The notes beneath the pieces were generated by a model, which saw only the letters and a program-made list of their open reading frames with translations, was not told where the DNA came from and made no database searches. Positions 41,797-51,945 of a stretch of 64,000 nucleotides of DNA are shown one piece after another. Position 1 is the stretch's first letter. Each line of letters opens with the position of its first letter. Source of the stretch: Erpobdella octoculata (lineage: Eukaryota > Annelida > Clitellata > Hirudinida > Erpobdellidae). A program made the translations under genes and the position numbers. Where the stretch lies: NCBI GenBank assembly GCA_963978895.1, contig OZ022242.1:14352907-14416906 (forward strand). Direction: 5' to 3'.

Positions 41797-41835
41797 GGCC
41801 GACTGCAGTTTCGGAAGAAATCCATCATCAGGGCC
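41797..41835 (-). ncRNA. Minimal hammerhead ribozyme candidate
   Basis: Read on the minus strand: stem I strand GGCC; core CUGAUGA; a 12-nt stem-loop II (U, GGA, UUUCU, UCC); core GAA; an 8-nt palindromic stem III ACUGCAGU; the cleavage-site base C17 after GU; then the second stem I strand GGCC. All invariant core positions (C3-U4-G5-A6-N7-G8-A9, G12-A13-A14, A15.1 with U16.1, H17) are present. The weak point is one extra U, or a U:C mismatch, at the base of stem II. Tiny palindromic stem III arms are typical of hammerheads in Penelope-like elements and retrozymes, where they act as dimers. Activity is not shown. Confidence 0.6.
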
Positions 41836-41839
41836 AAAA

Positions 41840-42201
41840 AATAAAACAGCTTAAAACAGAAATCAGAACAGAAAATCAGCAAACTGACGCAAGCGAATGA
41901 AATAAACAAACTTCGTAAGGTGAATTAGGCCAGGTAGAGATAGTAAGTATGATGGTAAGGTAAGATGAGAACAATTATGAATAAGATAGAATTATATTAA
42001 AAGTTAATTAATTATTATTAGGATAAAAATAAAGTATTAGAGTGAATATAGGAATAGTAACTATTACAAAGATATATGTACAGTGTGTGGTAAAAAAAAA
42101 GGTAGACATCGATTATGATTAAAAAGATAAAAATGTATGACAAGTAATTATTAATAGGATATAACATAAAATTATTAAAGTCAGAAACCAAATATTAACT
42201 A
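41840..42201. other. AT-rich stretch upstream of the ribozyme candidate
   Basis: Probably 3' UTR or terminal repeat of the same element, read on the minus strand. It contains two related words, gtaactattacaaagatat and ttaactattacaaggatat, about 145 bp apart. No coding frame. Confidence 0.35.
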
Positions 42202-42909
42202 TTACAAGGATATAGAAAAATGGCGTAGTAAAAGTAGAAAATCAATTGTTGTGTATATTTCATTTCTTCCGAGCAAAGTAATGTTAGGGTTGTTAAGGAG
42301 GTGTGGAAGGATGTCGTCATTGGGTGAGTTTGATGGAAAATCGTCAGAAGGTTGAGTTGTAGCATGTAGTGGTGGTGGTGGAGTAGGAGTGCGAGAAATG
42401 TTCAATTGTGATTGATTATCGTTTCCGAGAAACGAATGGTTGTTTTGGAGAGTATTTACGGAACTATCGTCGAGTTGAAGGATGTCAACAAGAGACTGGT
42501 AGTGATCGTTTTCAGAGATTGGTACTTTTTCATTAGCGAGACTAGGTTTAGGCTCTCCTGTTATGTAGCCAAAAGATAAAGAAACATTAGTCTGCTCTTT
42601 GCATGGAGTGAGTGAACTAGGTGTTAGAAATTCGTGTTCAGAACCATTGTCGGATGTAGAGATGGGAACAAAAGGTTGGGAAAGATCTTCAGACGATAGG
42701 ATCAGATCGCAAACAGGACTACATCCGGCAACAGTGTTGGCAACGTCAATCAAGCGATCAGAAGAAACGTTTACGAGATTAATGACGTGTTGTATAGTGG
42801 GGCAAGGGTTGTTTGCAAAATTGACGTGAGGTACGGGTTGAACAATATTGATCTCGTTGTTGGAGGTTTGTACTTTTTCGTGTTCTTTAGCGAGACTAGG
42901 TTTAGGCTT
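42202..42909 (-). CDS. Unidentified open frame (~236 codons), 5' end cut by a retroelement
   Basis: Open on the minus strand from about 42,909 to a TAA at 42,202, in non-repetitive sequence. The product is hydrophilic, Asn/Ser/Pro-rich and acidic, for example PTPPPPLHATTQPSDDFPSN. A KPSLAK/ANEK motif occurs twice, as KPKPSLAKEHEKV and EPKPSLANEKVPI, with matching 19-bp DNA repeats at about 42,535 and 42,890. The upstream extension to 43,002 is only the antisense of a Penelope-like copy. It could be part of a transposon ORF or a host exon. I recognise no domain and assign no function. Confidence 0.3.
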   Translation of the reverse strand, partial: KPKPSLAKEHEKVQTSNNEINIVQPVPHVNFANNPCPTIQHVINLVNVSSDRLIDVANTVAGCSPVCDLILSSEDLSQPFVPISTSDNGSEHEFLTPSSLTPCKEQTNVSLSFGYITGEPKPSLANEKVPISENDHYQSLVDILQLDDSSVNTLQNNHSFLGNDNQSQLNISRTPTPPPPLHATTQPSDDFPSNSPNDDILPHLLNNPNITLLGRNEIYTTIDFLLLLRHFSISL

Positions 42910-42998
42910 TATTCGTTTTTCTCCTGCATTTCGCAACGTCGAGAATTTGGCAAGAAAATTAATTAACGCCAAATGGGCAGTAATATTTAACGGAGCAT
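42910..42998 (+). pseudogene. Penelope-like family A, copy 2 (fragment)
   Basis: The plus strand reads IRFSPAFRNVENLARKLINA then KWAVIFNGACI before a (TA)n array (43,002-43,068). It is the same segment as copy 1 in the opposite orientation, truncated at its 5' side so the ribozyme part is absent. Confidence 0.5.
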
Positions 42999-43000
42999 GC

Positions 43001-43068
<68 letters not shown>

Positions 43069-43071
<3 letters not shown>

Positions 43072-43131
43072 GAGTTGTATTTCTTAGAGCATGTCTCAAA
43101 GATAAATTGATTCCACAGTTTATTCGCAACA
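43069..43131 (+). mobile_element. Palindrome arm: inverted part of Penelope-like family B
   Basis: Starts ggcgagttgtatttcttaga and ends cacagtttattcgcaacaaa, then TA repeats (43,134-43,155). The reverse complement of the same 63 bp follows immediately at 43,157-43,222, forming a near-perfect hairpin. Confidence 0.65.
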
Positions 43132-43156
43132 AATATATATATATATATATATATAT

Positions 43157-43400
43157 TTGTTCCGAGTAAACTGTGGAATCAATTTATCTTTGAGACATGC
43201 TCTAAGAAATACAACTCGCCATTTGGCAGAAACAACTTTTCGAGCCAAATTCTCGACTTTTCGGTATAAAACTCGCTGTTCGAGACTACAATTAGCCAAA
43301 CATTTTCCATTAAACTTTTATTGTCAGATCGACGGACCGTTTCAGCTATGTCAGCCATAATCAGGGTCAAAAGTAAAACGAGAAAAGTAAACAAACAGAA
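43157..43400 (-). pseudogene. Penelope-like family B, copy 1
   Basis: The minus strand reads [20 protein letters not shown] then RVVFLRACLKDKLIPQFTRN and TA repeats. It aligns with family A over 31 residues with 17 identities (VENLARK, AKW, the GAC/RAC Cys, and the final P). Upstream lies a degraded hammerhead-like sequence (43,327-43,368). Compared with copy 2, a 1-nt deletion near the ATG shifts the frame. Confidence 0.5.
43327..43368 (-). ncRNA. Degenerate hammerhead-like sequence, family B
   Basis: The order on the minus strand is stem I GACC; core CUGAUUA, where invariant G8 is U; stem-loop II with GGCU/AGCU; GAA; stem III ACG-GUC-CGU; C17; and GAUC pairing with GACC at three of four positions. 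The layout matches the family A candidate, but the G8 change should abolish cleavage. Confidence 0.4.
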
Positions 43401-43654
43401 AGAACCGAAATTATCAAAGAATTAGCACACCAACAAAAGAGTAAACACTCCACCTATCAAATCAAAAGAATACGAGGCTCAACAAAAAGAACATGAGTAA
43501 AACAAAATTCCATAGTGTTTAAGACCAGAATCATAAACTAATGAAATCACAGAGACTATAAAATTTATACTATTGGAATACACCATCAATTTTTGCGCTT
43601 TCGCTGTGTTATATTAGAAGAGACAAAAATTTCCTCAGATACATTACAATGAGA

Positions 43655-43831
43655 TTCGTCAAGAGCAGCCTCAAACGAAACGGTCCGTCGGTCTGACAAT
43701 AAAAGTTTAATGGAAAAGTTTTTGGCTAATTGTAGTCTCGAACAGAGAGTTTTGTGCCGAAAGGTCGAGAATTTGGCTCGAAAAGTTGTTTCTGCCAAAT
43801 GGCGAGTTGTGTTTCTTGGAGCGTGTCTCAA

Positions 43832-43835
<4 letters not shown>
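43655..43835 (+). pseudogene. Penelope-like family B, copy 2
   Basis: From ATG at 43,710: [20 protein letters not shown], then [20 protein letters not shown] and KD, followed directly by (TA)n. The 3' part of the hammerhead-like block (gaaacggtccgtc then ggtc) is retained just upstream, but no CUGANGA core is present. Confidence 0.5.
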
Positions 43836-43889
<54 letters not shown>

Positions 43890-43966
43890 ATCTATATATA
43901 TAAAAATGATTGTTTGTATATATGTATATATGTATATATGTATATATGTATATATGTATATATGTA

Positions 43967-44053
<87 letters not shown>
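43836..44053. repeat. (TA)n and (TATATG)n arrays
   Basis: TA repeats, a tatatgtatatatg array at about 43,919-43,977, then TA again. A Helitron-like start, tctatatatataaaaatgat, lies at about 43,891. Confidence 0.95.
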
Positions 44054-44058
<5 letters not shown>

Positions 44059-44150
44059 TTATGCATTGCTACACCATTCATCCGATCGTAATGAAATTTT
44101 CACACAACCTTGAGAGTCAAGGGGAATCAAATATAGAGAAAAAAACTATA
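44054..44150 (+). mobile_element. Helitron 5' segment
   Basis: cctttatgcattgctacacc through gagtcaaggggaatcaaata, bounded by TA and TATG arrays. Confidence 0.65.
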
Positions 44151-44352
44151 TATATATGTATGTGCGTATGTATGTGTGTATGTATGTATGTGTATGTGCA
44201 TGTATGTGTGTCTGTGTTTATGTATGTATGTATGTATGTATATATGTATATATGTATATATGTATATATGTATATATGTATATATGTATATATGTATATA
44301 TGTATATATGTATATATGTATATATGTATATATGTATATATGTATATATGTA

Positions 44353-44434
<82 letters not shown>
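44151..44434. repeat. TATG/TATATG/TA composite array
   Basis: tatgtatgtgcgtatg-type tract, then tatatgtatatatg repeats (44,236-44,360), then pure TA to 44,434. Confidence 0.95.
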
Positions 44435-44440
<6 letters not shown>

Positions 44441-44583
44441 TTATGCATTGCTACACCATTCATCCGATCGTAATGGAATTTTCACACAACCTTGAGAGTC
44501 AAGGGGAATCAAATATCGAAAATTTTTTTTTGAAATCCGTAACAAAATGAGCAGAGCGGAGCGGGTGAGCGAGCGGGAACTAT
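44435..44583 (+). mobile_element. Helitron 5' segment
   Basis: Another copy, cctttatgcattgctacacc to gagcgagcgggaactata. Confidence 0.7.
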
Positions 44584-44690
44584 ATATATATGTATGTGCG
44601 TATGTATGTGTGTACGTATGTATGTGTATGTGTATGTGCATGTATGTGTGTCTGTGTTTATGTATGTATGTATGTATGTATGTATGTATG

Positions 44691-44722
<32 letters not shown>

Positions 44723-44979
44723 TGTATGTATGTATGTATGTATGTATGTATGTATGTATGTATGTGTTTTTTACAATATTTCGGCACTAAATGCTCATTC
44801 AAAGTATGTATGTGTGTGTATGTATCTATGTAGGTATGTATGTATGTATGTATGTATGTATGTATGTATGTATGTATGTATGTATGTATGTATGTATGTA
44901 TGTATGTATGTATGTATGTATGTATGTATGTATGTATGTATGTATGTATGTATGTATGTATGTATGTATGTATGTATGT
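44584..44979. repeat. (TATG)n arrays with a short unique spacer
   Basis: Two (TATG)n blocks (44,657-44,764 and 44,822-44,979) separated by 57 bp (tttacaatatttcggcacta). Met-Tyr-Val-Cys frames are artefacts. Confidence 0.95.
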
Positions 44980-45295
44980 AGAATCGGATCTAGGGGGGGA
45001 ACTGAGAGCGAAAAAATGAGCGGGAAAGCGACAGGGAACGGATAACGACCTGGAGCGGGAGCGCAAGCGGGAAGGAAACGGGAGCGAAAATGAAACGCAT
45101 TAGGTAAACCTCTAAAAACCCCGGGCAATATGTATGTATGTATGTATGTCCTTTATGCATTGCTACACCATTCATCCGATCGTAATTAAATTTTCACACA
45201 ACTTTGAGAGTCAAGGGGAATCAAATATAGACTAAAAAATTTGAAATCCGTCTCAAAATGAGCGGAGTGGAGCGGGTGAGCGAGCGGAGCTATAT
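44980..45295 (+). mobile_element. Broken Helitron pieces
   Basis: 44,999-45,128 is a GA-rich 3' piece ending ctctaaaaaccccgggcaat that lost its terminal hairpin. 45,150-45,295 is another 5' segment. Confidence 0.65.
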
Positions 45296-45624
45296 ATATC
45301 TACATACATACATGAGCGGAAACGGGAAGTCAACTGAGAGCGAAAGATCGAGCGGGAAAGAGAACGCGACCGAGAAAGCGACCGGGAACGGGAAAGCAAC
45401 CGGGAGCGGAAAAGCGACCGAGAAAGGAAAAGTGACCGAGAGCGGGAAAGCAACCCAGAACGGGAAATCGACCGGGAGCAAGGAAAAAAACCGGAAACAG
45501 GAAAGCGAGCTGGAACGGGAAAGCGACCGGGAGCGGGAAAACAAGCGGGGAAGGAAACGGGAGCGAGAGAAACAAGCATTAGAAAAACCTTTAAAAACCC
45601 CGGGCAACGCCGGTTACCTCCGCT
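45296..45624 (+). mobile_element. Helitron 3' half with GA-rich minisatellite
   Basis: Repeats of gggaaagcgaccgggagc type. It ends aaaacctttaaaaaccc, the hairpin CCGGGCAACGCCGG, ttacctccg and CTAG then T. A (TA)n follows (45,628-45,702). Confidence 0.8.
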
Positions 45625-45625
45625 A

Positions 45626-45705
<80 letters not shown>

Positions 45706-45706
45706 A

Positions 45707-46345
<639 letters not shown>

Positions 46346-46355
46346 ATGAAAACAC

Positions 46356-46564
46356 TTGATAATTTCCAAAAGAGATTTTAAAACTGGCGCCAGACTTCTT
46401 TGTGGGTTGAGGAATTTTTGTCGAGTCACACCATTATTTATAAATTTACAATGGTTAAAGATCCCGAAGAGAGAAACCTGCAAGGCTTTATGCAATGCCT
46501 TTGGCGCTAAGCTCCACCTGTCACCGGAGTATCTTAGTTTTCTCTTGGTGTGTTTTGGCACACC
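46356..46564 (+). pseudogene. CR1-type LINE RT C-terminal region, left part (split by a hAT element)
   Basis: The plus strand reads LRNFCRVTPLFINLQWLKIP and then LSPEYLSFLLVCFGTP. This matches the CR1/jockey C-terminal region (H-I-T-P-x-L-x-x-L-x-W-L-P and A-P-x-Y-x-x-x-L). The frame continues after the hAT insertion at 47,669. Confidence 0.75.
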
Positions 46565-47660
46565 TAGGGTTGTTACAGTTACTGAATCTAAAACTGAAAC
46601 ATTCAGTTAACTGAATCTTTTTTAAAAACTGTAACTGAAACTGAATCTATTGAGAAAACTGAATATAACTGAATCTTTTAGAATGAATATTTTTTATCAT
46701 TTTTTTATTATTTTTATGTTTGCGGTTAAATGTTTTGATTCTATGGCACGGACGATAACTTTGGTCAAAGTTAGGAATAGTTCTTTCTTTTTGTTTCGTT
46801 TTAGTGTTGTGTTGCTGGCGTTGTTTTTCGAAGATTTTCAAGTTTTTAGAATTACCAAAATGGAAGAAAAGTGTTAGTAATAACATTGTCATCGACGAAT
46901 CTACCGAGGAAGAAGTATCGTTTATTCAACAAAATGAGTCGAAATCTGCTTTAGGACCTCCAACGAAAAAAGCTAGATTCAACAAGACCTATAATAACCC
47001 GGTATATAAAAGGTTTACAGGAGTTGGAGCAGATAGTAAGTGCAATATTTGTTCTGTAATTTTGAAGGGTAAGAATGTGAAAAATTTAGAGTCTCGTTTG
47101 AGGAAGCATGAAATAGAATACGCAGAGTATTTAGAGGAAAAAGAAGCTATGAAGTCAAGAACACAAAGTAAGTCTATTAAACGACCCTTTTCATATTTAA
47201 AAAACCAGGCAACAATTGAAAACTTTTGTTCTTAAAGAACGCAAAAATGACATTAAAAAGGCTCCAGTGCCTATAATAAGTCTGCCCATGCTATCGCCTC
47301 AGCATTTGCTGCAAACAGTTTTCCATTTCTTTTGATCGAAGAACATTCTATTAAAAATATGTTTGCAGTTCTGTCGGATGGTCGTTTACTAATCTTGCCG
47401 AACCGACACGATATATCCACAAAAGTGTCCGAATTAGTAAAAGAATTAAAACGATCTGTTGAATTATCATTGAATTCAGCTAAGTATGTGTCAATCACAA
47501 CAGATGGTCTCGGCCATGTTATTCATCGGCAATGATGGGAATAACTTGCCATTATTTTGATCGAAACATCAATAAAATAAGAAGAGCTCTTCTGACTTGT
47601 AGAACAATTACGCAACCCATTACAGGCTTTGAATCTTTTTTCAAAACTGTAACAACCCTA
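46565..47660 (+). mobile_element. hAT transposon (1,096 bp, internally deleted) with perfect 8-bp target duplication
   Basis: Both ends carry the 16-bp inverted repeat TAGGGTTGTTACAGTT. Both flanks are GGCACACC (46,557-46,564 and 47,661-47,668), the 8-bp target duplication expected for hAT. Between them is a decayed BED-finger/transposase frame. The 3' end of the coding part runs straight into the terminal repeat, so most of the transposase was deleted. Confidence 0.92.
46860..47640 (+). pseudogene. hAT transposase remnant with BED-type zinc finger
   Basis: 46,860-47,235 encodes a BED-like finger: SKCNICSVILKGKNVKNLES then RLRKHE, with both Cys but the first His replaced by Arg. After a frame break, 47,290-47,535 encodes AFAANSFPFLLIEEHSIKNM, PNRHDISTKVSELV and YVSITTDG. 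These match the early hAT catalytic region (F-P-F-x-x-V-E-D and L-T-T-D-x-W, with the start of the catalytic Asp block). 47,532-47,640 adds GITCHYFD and RRALLTCR before the deletion joint. Non-functional. Confidence 0.82.
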
Positions 47661-47668
47661 GGCACACC

Positions 47669-47980
47669 ACAAAGAAGATCAATCCTCCAATTAGCCAATT
47701 TCCCCACCCGCATCATCCCAAGATCGCGTCTCTCACGGTTCGGAGACCGATCCTTCAACGTCGCTGGTCCTGTCACCTGGAATGCCTTCCACGTGTGATC
47801 CGAAAACAGACAACTTCGGAAAACTTTCGCAATCTTTTAAAACTTATCTTTTTAACCAACTCAAAAACACTTTTTAATCTATTTTTTTCTTTGTTTGTCT
47901 GTCTTCTGACATAGTTTAAGTGCATTTTAATCTTTTCGTAATTGATTTTAATGCACTGTTAAAATTGGAATAAATAAAAA
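47669..47980 (+). pseudogene. CR1-type LINE RT C-terminal end, right part
   Basis: Continues the protein after the hAT: RRSILQLANFPTRIIPRSRL, FGDRSFNVAGPVTWNA, then after a frameshift near 47,798 SFKTYLFNQLKNTF. The 3' UTR ends in an A-rich gaataaataaaaaaaa tail at about 47,967-47,985. It is the same kind of LINE end as 2-163. Confidence 0.82.
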
Positions 47981-48547
47981 AAATAGTAACATTGATATTT
48001 TTAATACATTTTATCATTTTTCTTAGCGTTGAGCAATTATATGTTAAAATTGATTTAGCTTCGTATTTTGAAATTTTAGAAGATTGAAGCCATAATCTGG
48101 ATTTTGTCACAGATAAGGAAGTCATGAATGTCAAAAATCTGCCGCATCAACTTCTTTTTAAGAAAACTGTTTGCAGAAATATATGAAAGTTAGTAAAATA
48201 ACAATGTGGATATACGATATATTATATATTATAGCATTATAACAGTGAAATAATTATGATTTAGCAATCAATTTTAGTAATAAATTAATTATAAAACTAT
48301 ACTTTTACAAAAAAAATAAGTTTAACTTTTTTTTCAAATTTTGTATTTACTCAAATATGAATTAATGAGAAAATTTTTGTTGCAAGAAAATTTTTCAAAA
48401 GCGATTTTCCCAGATCAGATAGAAAATGTTTATTTTACCTTTTTTGAAAAAAAACCAATTAAACTATATTAGGTTTATAACGAACTAGCAGTGCCCGTCG
48501 CGGCTTTGCTCGCTTGAAATTAGAGAATTTGAACCATGCATCCATAG

Positions 48548-49484
48548 TAGAGTACTGCACGGTCCGATTTTTTACGGCCCGGCCCGTAGACAACTTGGCT
48601 CGGCCCGTTTCATAAGCAAAAATTCTCAAACCGACTCGTATAATTTGGACCCAGACCGTTTTTACAGGCCTAAATTTAAAATATACTTAGCGCACAAAAC
48701 CTCAAAGGTCTGAAACTAATATTTCGAAAAATAATGAAACACTGAAGTTTAATTTTTTCACATTTATAGTTATTGAGTTTTCAAGCAAATAATCCTTTTT
48801 TTCACCCTTAATCTGTAGGCCTGGAGACCAAAATAGAAAAAAGTTGGTAAAACATGTGTAACTTAATTTTCTAAATAGCCACTTTTTATATTTAGTTTTC
48901 AGGAATACAAATGTAGGGTGGAGAAAAAAATTATTTGCTTGAAAAATCAAAAACTGAAAATGTAAAAACATTGAAAATCAGTCGTTAGGTTTTTTTAAAT
49001 AATTAGGTACGTGTTTCATTATTTAGGTTTTTTCAAAAACTTTTATTTAGGTTACAATCTCTGTTTGTGTGTGTGTTTGGGTATGTATGTGTGTATGTGT
49101 GTGTTTGTGTGGCTTTCTCTGAATGCAAATCTTGGAAGTGAAATTTAACCAGCTTTTTGACTAGCTAGGAAGATGAAGCTTTCAGCATAGCTTTATATTT
49201 GATGACAATAAATGATTCAATTAAAAAAAAATAATTTGAACATCTTTAGTATTTCTAAATCGAGTGTATTTGAAATCAAAGTCTGTGTTGAAAAACTCGT
49301 TTCCAAGCTTTGAGGTTTTGTGTCCATTAAAACTGGCTGAGTCCAGTTCAGCACGGATCGAGCCAGGCTTCGATATTTATCTTTTTGAAACGGACTAGTT
49401 GGGGCCTAAATAACAAGCCATGCTTGGAATTTTCTGCCTATGAAATAAACCGGACCGGATCTAAAACATCCGTGTAGGGCTCTA
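48548..49484. mobile_element. hAT-like MITE 1 (TAGAGTACTGCACGG ends), with repeat X inside
   Basis: The left end is TAGAGTACTGCACGG and the right end is the inverted TAGAGCCCTACACGG. The interior has cggcccggcccg and a copy of repeat X at 49,040-49,302 (minus). A 15-bp inverted pair, CACAAAACCTCAAAG, lies at about 48,693 and 49,308 around the X copy. Confidence 0.6.
49040..49302 (-). repeat. Dispersed repeat X, copy 3
   Basis: The minus strand has the ordered words aatacactcgatttagaaat, aaagctatgctgaaagcttc, a CA microsatellite and gattgtaacctaaataaa. Confidence 0.7.
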
Positions 49485-49489
49485 TGGAT

Positions 49490-49725
49490 TAGAGTACTGC
49501 ACAGGCCGTGCTAGGCCATGAATTTAGGGCCTTGATGGGCCAAACCTAAAGTCAAGGTGGGAAGAACTAAGATAATTTGCCAAGTTGATAGAAATTGTAA
49601 ACCTCGAAAAACGGCCGGGTCCAAATTAGACGACCTAGGCCGGGCCTGGAATTTTGGTTTATTAAACGAGCTGGGCCAGGTTGTTCATGGGCCAAGCCAT
49701 AAAAATCGACCCGTGCAGTACTCTA
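49490..49725. mobile_element. hAT-like MITE 2 (TAGAGTACTGCAC ends)
   Basis: The left end is TAGAGTACTGCACAGG and the right end is the inverted TAGAGTACTGCACGG. The interior is rich in gggcc words (gctgggccaggttg). It is separated from MITE 1 by 5 bp. No perfect 8-bp duplication was found. Confidence 0.65.
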
Positions 49726-49785
49726 CTACGATGCACATTTCAAATTTTAATTTCAAGAAAGTGAAGCCCCGACGGGCACAGCTAG

Positions 49786-51060
49786 TGGAATTTTATAGGA
49801 AGTAAATTTACATTTTGGTTTCTAGGTTAAGCAATTTGAAAAATCCTAAAGATTATTTAGTTTTTTTTTTCAAAAAATGTCATTAGTGGATGGTTATTGA
49901 AGTTATTTTAACCCATCTGTCAACATCAACATTTTTCATCGATCACTTCATAAATAAAATAACTATTTGCACTATGTTTAAATGGCAGATATCAGCTTTG
50001 TTATATCACTTTATGTTGCTTACACATATAAGTGATTGCTACCGACTACCATCAGCATAAATATATTTTTTAATTATTTTCAAATTAAAAATATTTTTAT
50101 TTCGTCGTGCCTAACAAGCAGCGGATTGAATTAACGGCATTTTTTGATTGTCAGGTTGCCAATCGCATTTGAACAGATACGTTAGGCACGTGTAACTGTG
50201 CTTGCGTATTGTGTTGGCCATTGAGTATTAAAGTTTATATATGTATATGTGCACTGTGCCTCTAGATATTTATAATTTATATGTGCCATTATATGTTTGT
50301 GCGTATTAATGTTTATGTGAATGCATACATAAGCATATGTGTATGAACAGTTATGCGTATATGTGAATTTATACATACGAAAATGTGTATGAACAGTTAT
50401 GTGTATATGTGAATTTATACATCTTTATACGCGCTTATTTATTGGTTTATTTTATTAAAATGTGTACACAAAATTTCTTTATCAAGGTGTATTAACTGCA
50501 AGCATATTCTCTGCATTTGCAGAAATAAAAATAACACTAATCGATCATTACCGATTATCTGCCAATACCGATTGTGGAATGGCTGATAGAGATTATTTGC
50601 AAAAGAGCCAATAATCGGCGTAACAATTATTTACAAAAGGACCGATACCGATAACAAGCCGACAATCGGTGTTACTTTACTAAAAACTGATGGTTCATTT
50701 CTTTACAAGAAATTAAAAATTTTTTAATTTTTTAAAGTTTTAAAGGATTTTATTCTAAAATTCACTTGAATTTTGTCGAATCAATCTGAAAGTTTAATAG
50801 AATGTAAAGTACATACGCGTCGAAAAATAAACCGATCAAATTTGAGCTTAATTTGATATTGTCGAAGGTTCCCAACATATTGCTCAAGAAGGCAAACACG
50901 GTGAAATGAATATGAAGAATTAAAAAAGGTGAATAATTTAGTAAACAAAAAATTAATTGAATATGCAATGACAATAAATGCGTTTAGAAGAAAAAAATGT
51001 TTATTGGTATTTCTGCAATAACTGCTAATTTATTGCGCTTTATAACCAGCAATATGTGTG
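49786..51060. other. Intron, weak ATATG-rich repeats
   Basis: 50,240-50,430 has loosely repeated words (tgtgtatgaacagttatg twice, atatgtgaatttatacat twice). Otherwise AT-rich with no exon seen. Confidence 0.45.
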
Positions 51061-51945
51061 GGATGGATGGATGGATGGATGGATGGATGGATGGATGGAT
51101 GGATGGATGGATGGATGGATGGATGGATGGATGGATGGATGGATGGATGGATGGATGGATGGATGGATGGATGGATGGATGGATGGATGGATGGATGGAT
51201 GGATGGATGGATGGATGGATGGATGGATGGATGGATGGATGGATGGATGGATGGATGGATGGATGGATGGATGGATGGATGGATGGATGGATGGATGGAT
51301 GGATGGATGGATGGATGGATGGATGGATGGATGGATGGATGGATGGATGGATGGATGGATGGATGGATGGATGGATGGATGGATGGATGGATGGATGGAT
51401 GGATGGATGGATGGATGGATGGATGGATGGATGGATGGATGGATGGATGGATGGATGGATGGATGGATGGATGGATGGATGGATGGATGGATGGATGGAT
51501 GGATGGATGGATGGATGGATGGATGGATGGATGGATGGATGGATGGATGGATGGATGGATGGATGGATGGATGGATGGATGGATGGATGGATGGATGGAT
51601 GGATGGATGGATGGATGGATGGATGGATGGATGGATGGATGGATGGATGGATGGATGGATGGATGGATGGATGGATGGATGGATGGATGGATGGATGGAT
51701 GGATGGATGGATGGATGGATGGATGGATGGATGGATGGATGGATGGATGGATGGATGGATGGATGGATGGATGGATGGATGGATGGATGGATGGATGGAT
51801 GGATGGATGGATGGATGGATGGATGGATGGATGGATGGATGGATGGATGGATGGATGGATGGATGGATTGGCGGACGGAGCGGACGGATGGATTTATGGA
51901 CGGACGGAAGGACGGACGGATGGACGGACTAATGGACGGACGGAT
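51061..51945. repeat. (GGAT)n microsatellite, ~808 bp, then degenerate GGAC units
   Basis: About 200 uninterrupted GGAT copies to 51,867. A degenerate ggacggacggatggac tail runs to about 51,945. It reads Met-Asp-Gly-Trp or His-Pro-Ser-Ile in different frames, none of which is a gene. Confidence 0.99.

Larger units (their letters stand above)
48485..49785. mobile_element. Palindromic Helitron-end unit enclosing two hAT-like MITEs
   Basis: The right end reads gaagccccgacgggcacag then CTAG and T. The left end is the inverted, diverged copy (on the minus strand, cgcgacgggcactg then CTAG and T). Both are outward-facing Helitron 3' termini with a GCCC-cgac-GGGC-type hairpin. The matching arms extend about 60 bp (ttgaaatta, aatttgaa, gcatc). 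Confidence 0.65.

Noticed and set aside
42910..43002. Extension of the 42,202 frame to an ATG at 43,002
   Set aside because: Those codons are the antisense of a Penelope-like copy on the plus strand.
43655..43710. Active hammerhead in family B copy 2
   Set aside because: GAAAC and GUC are present but there is no CUGANGA core upstream.
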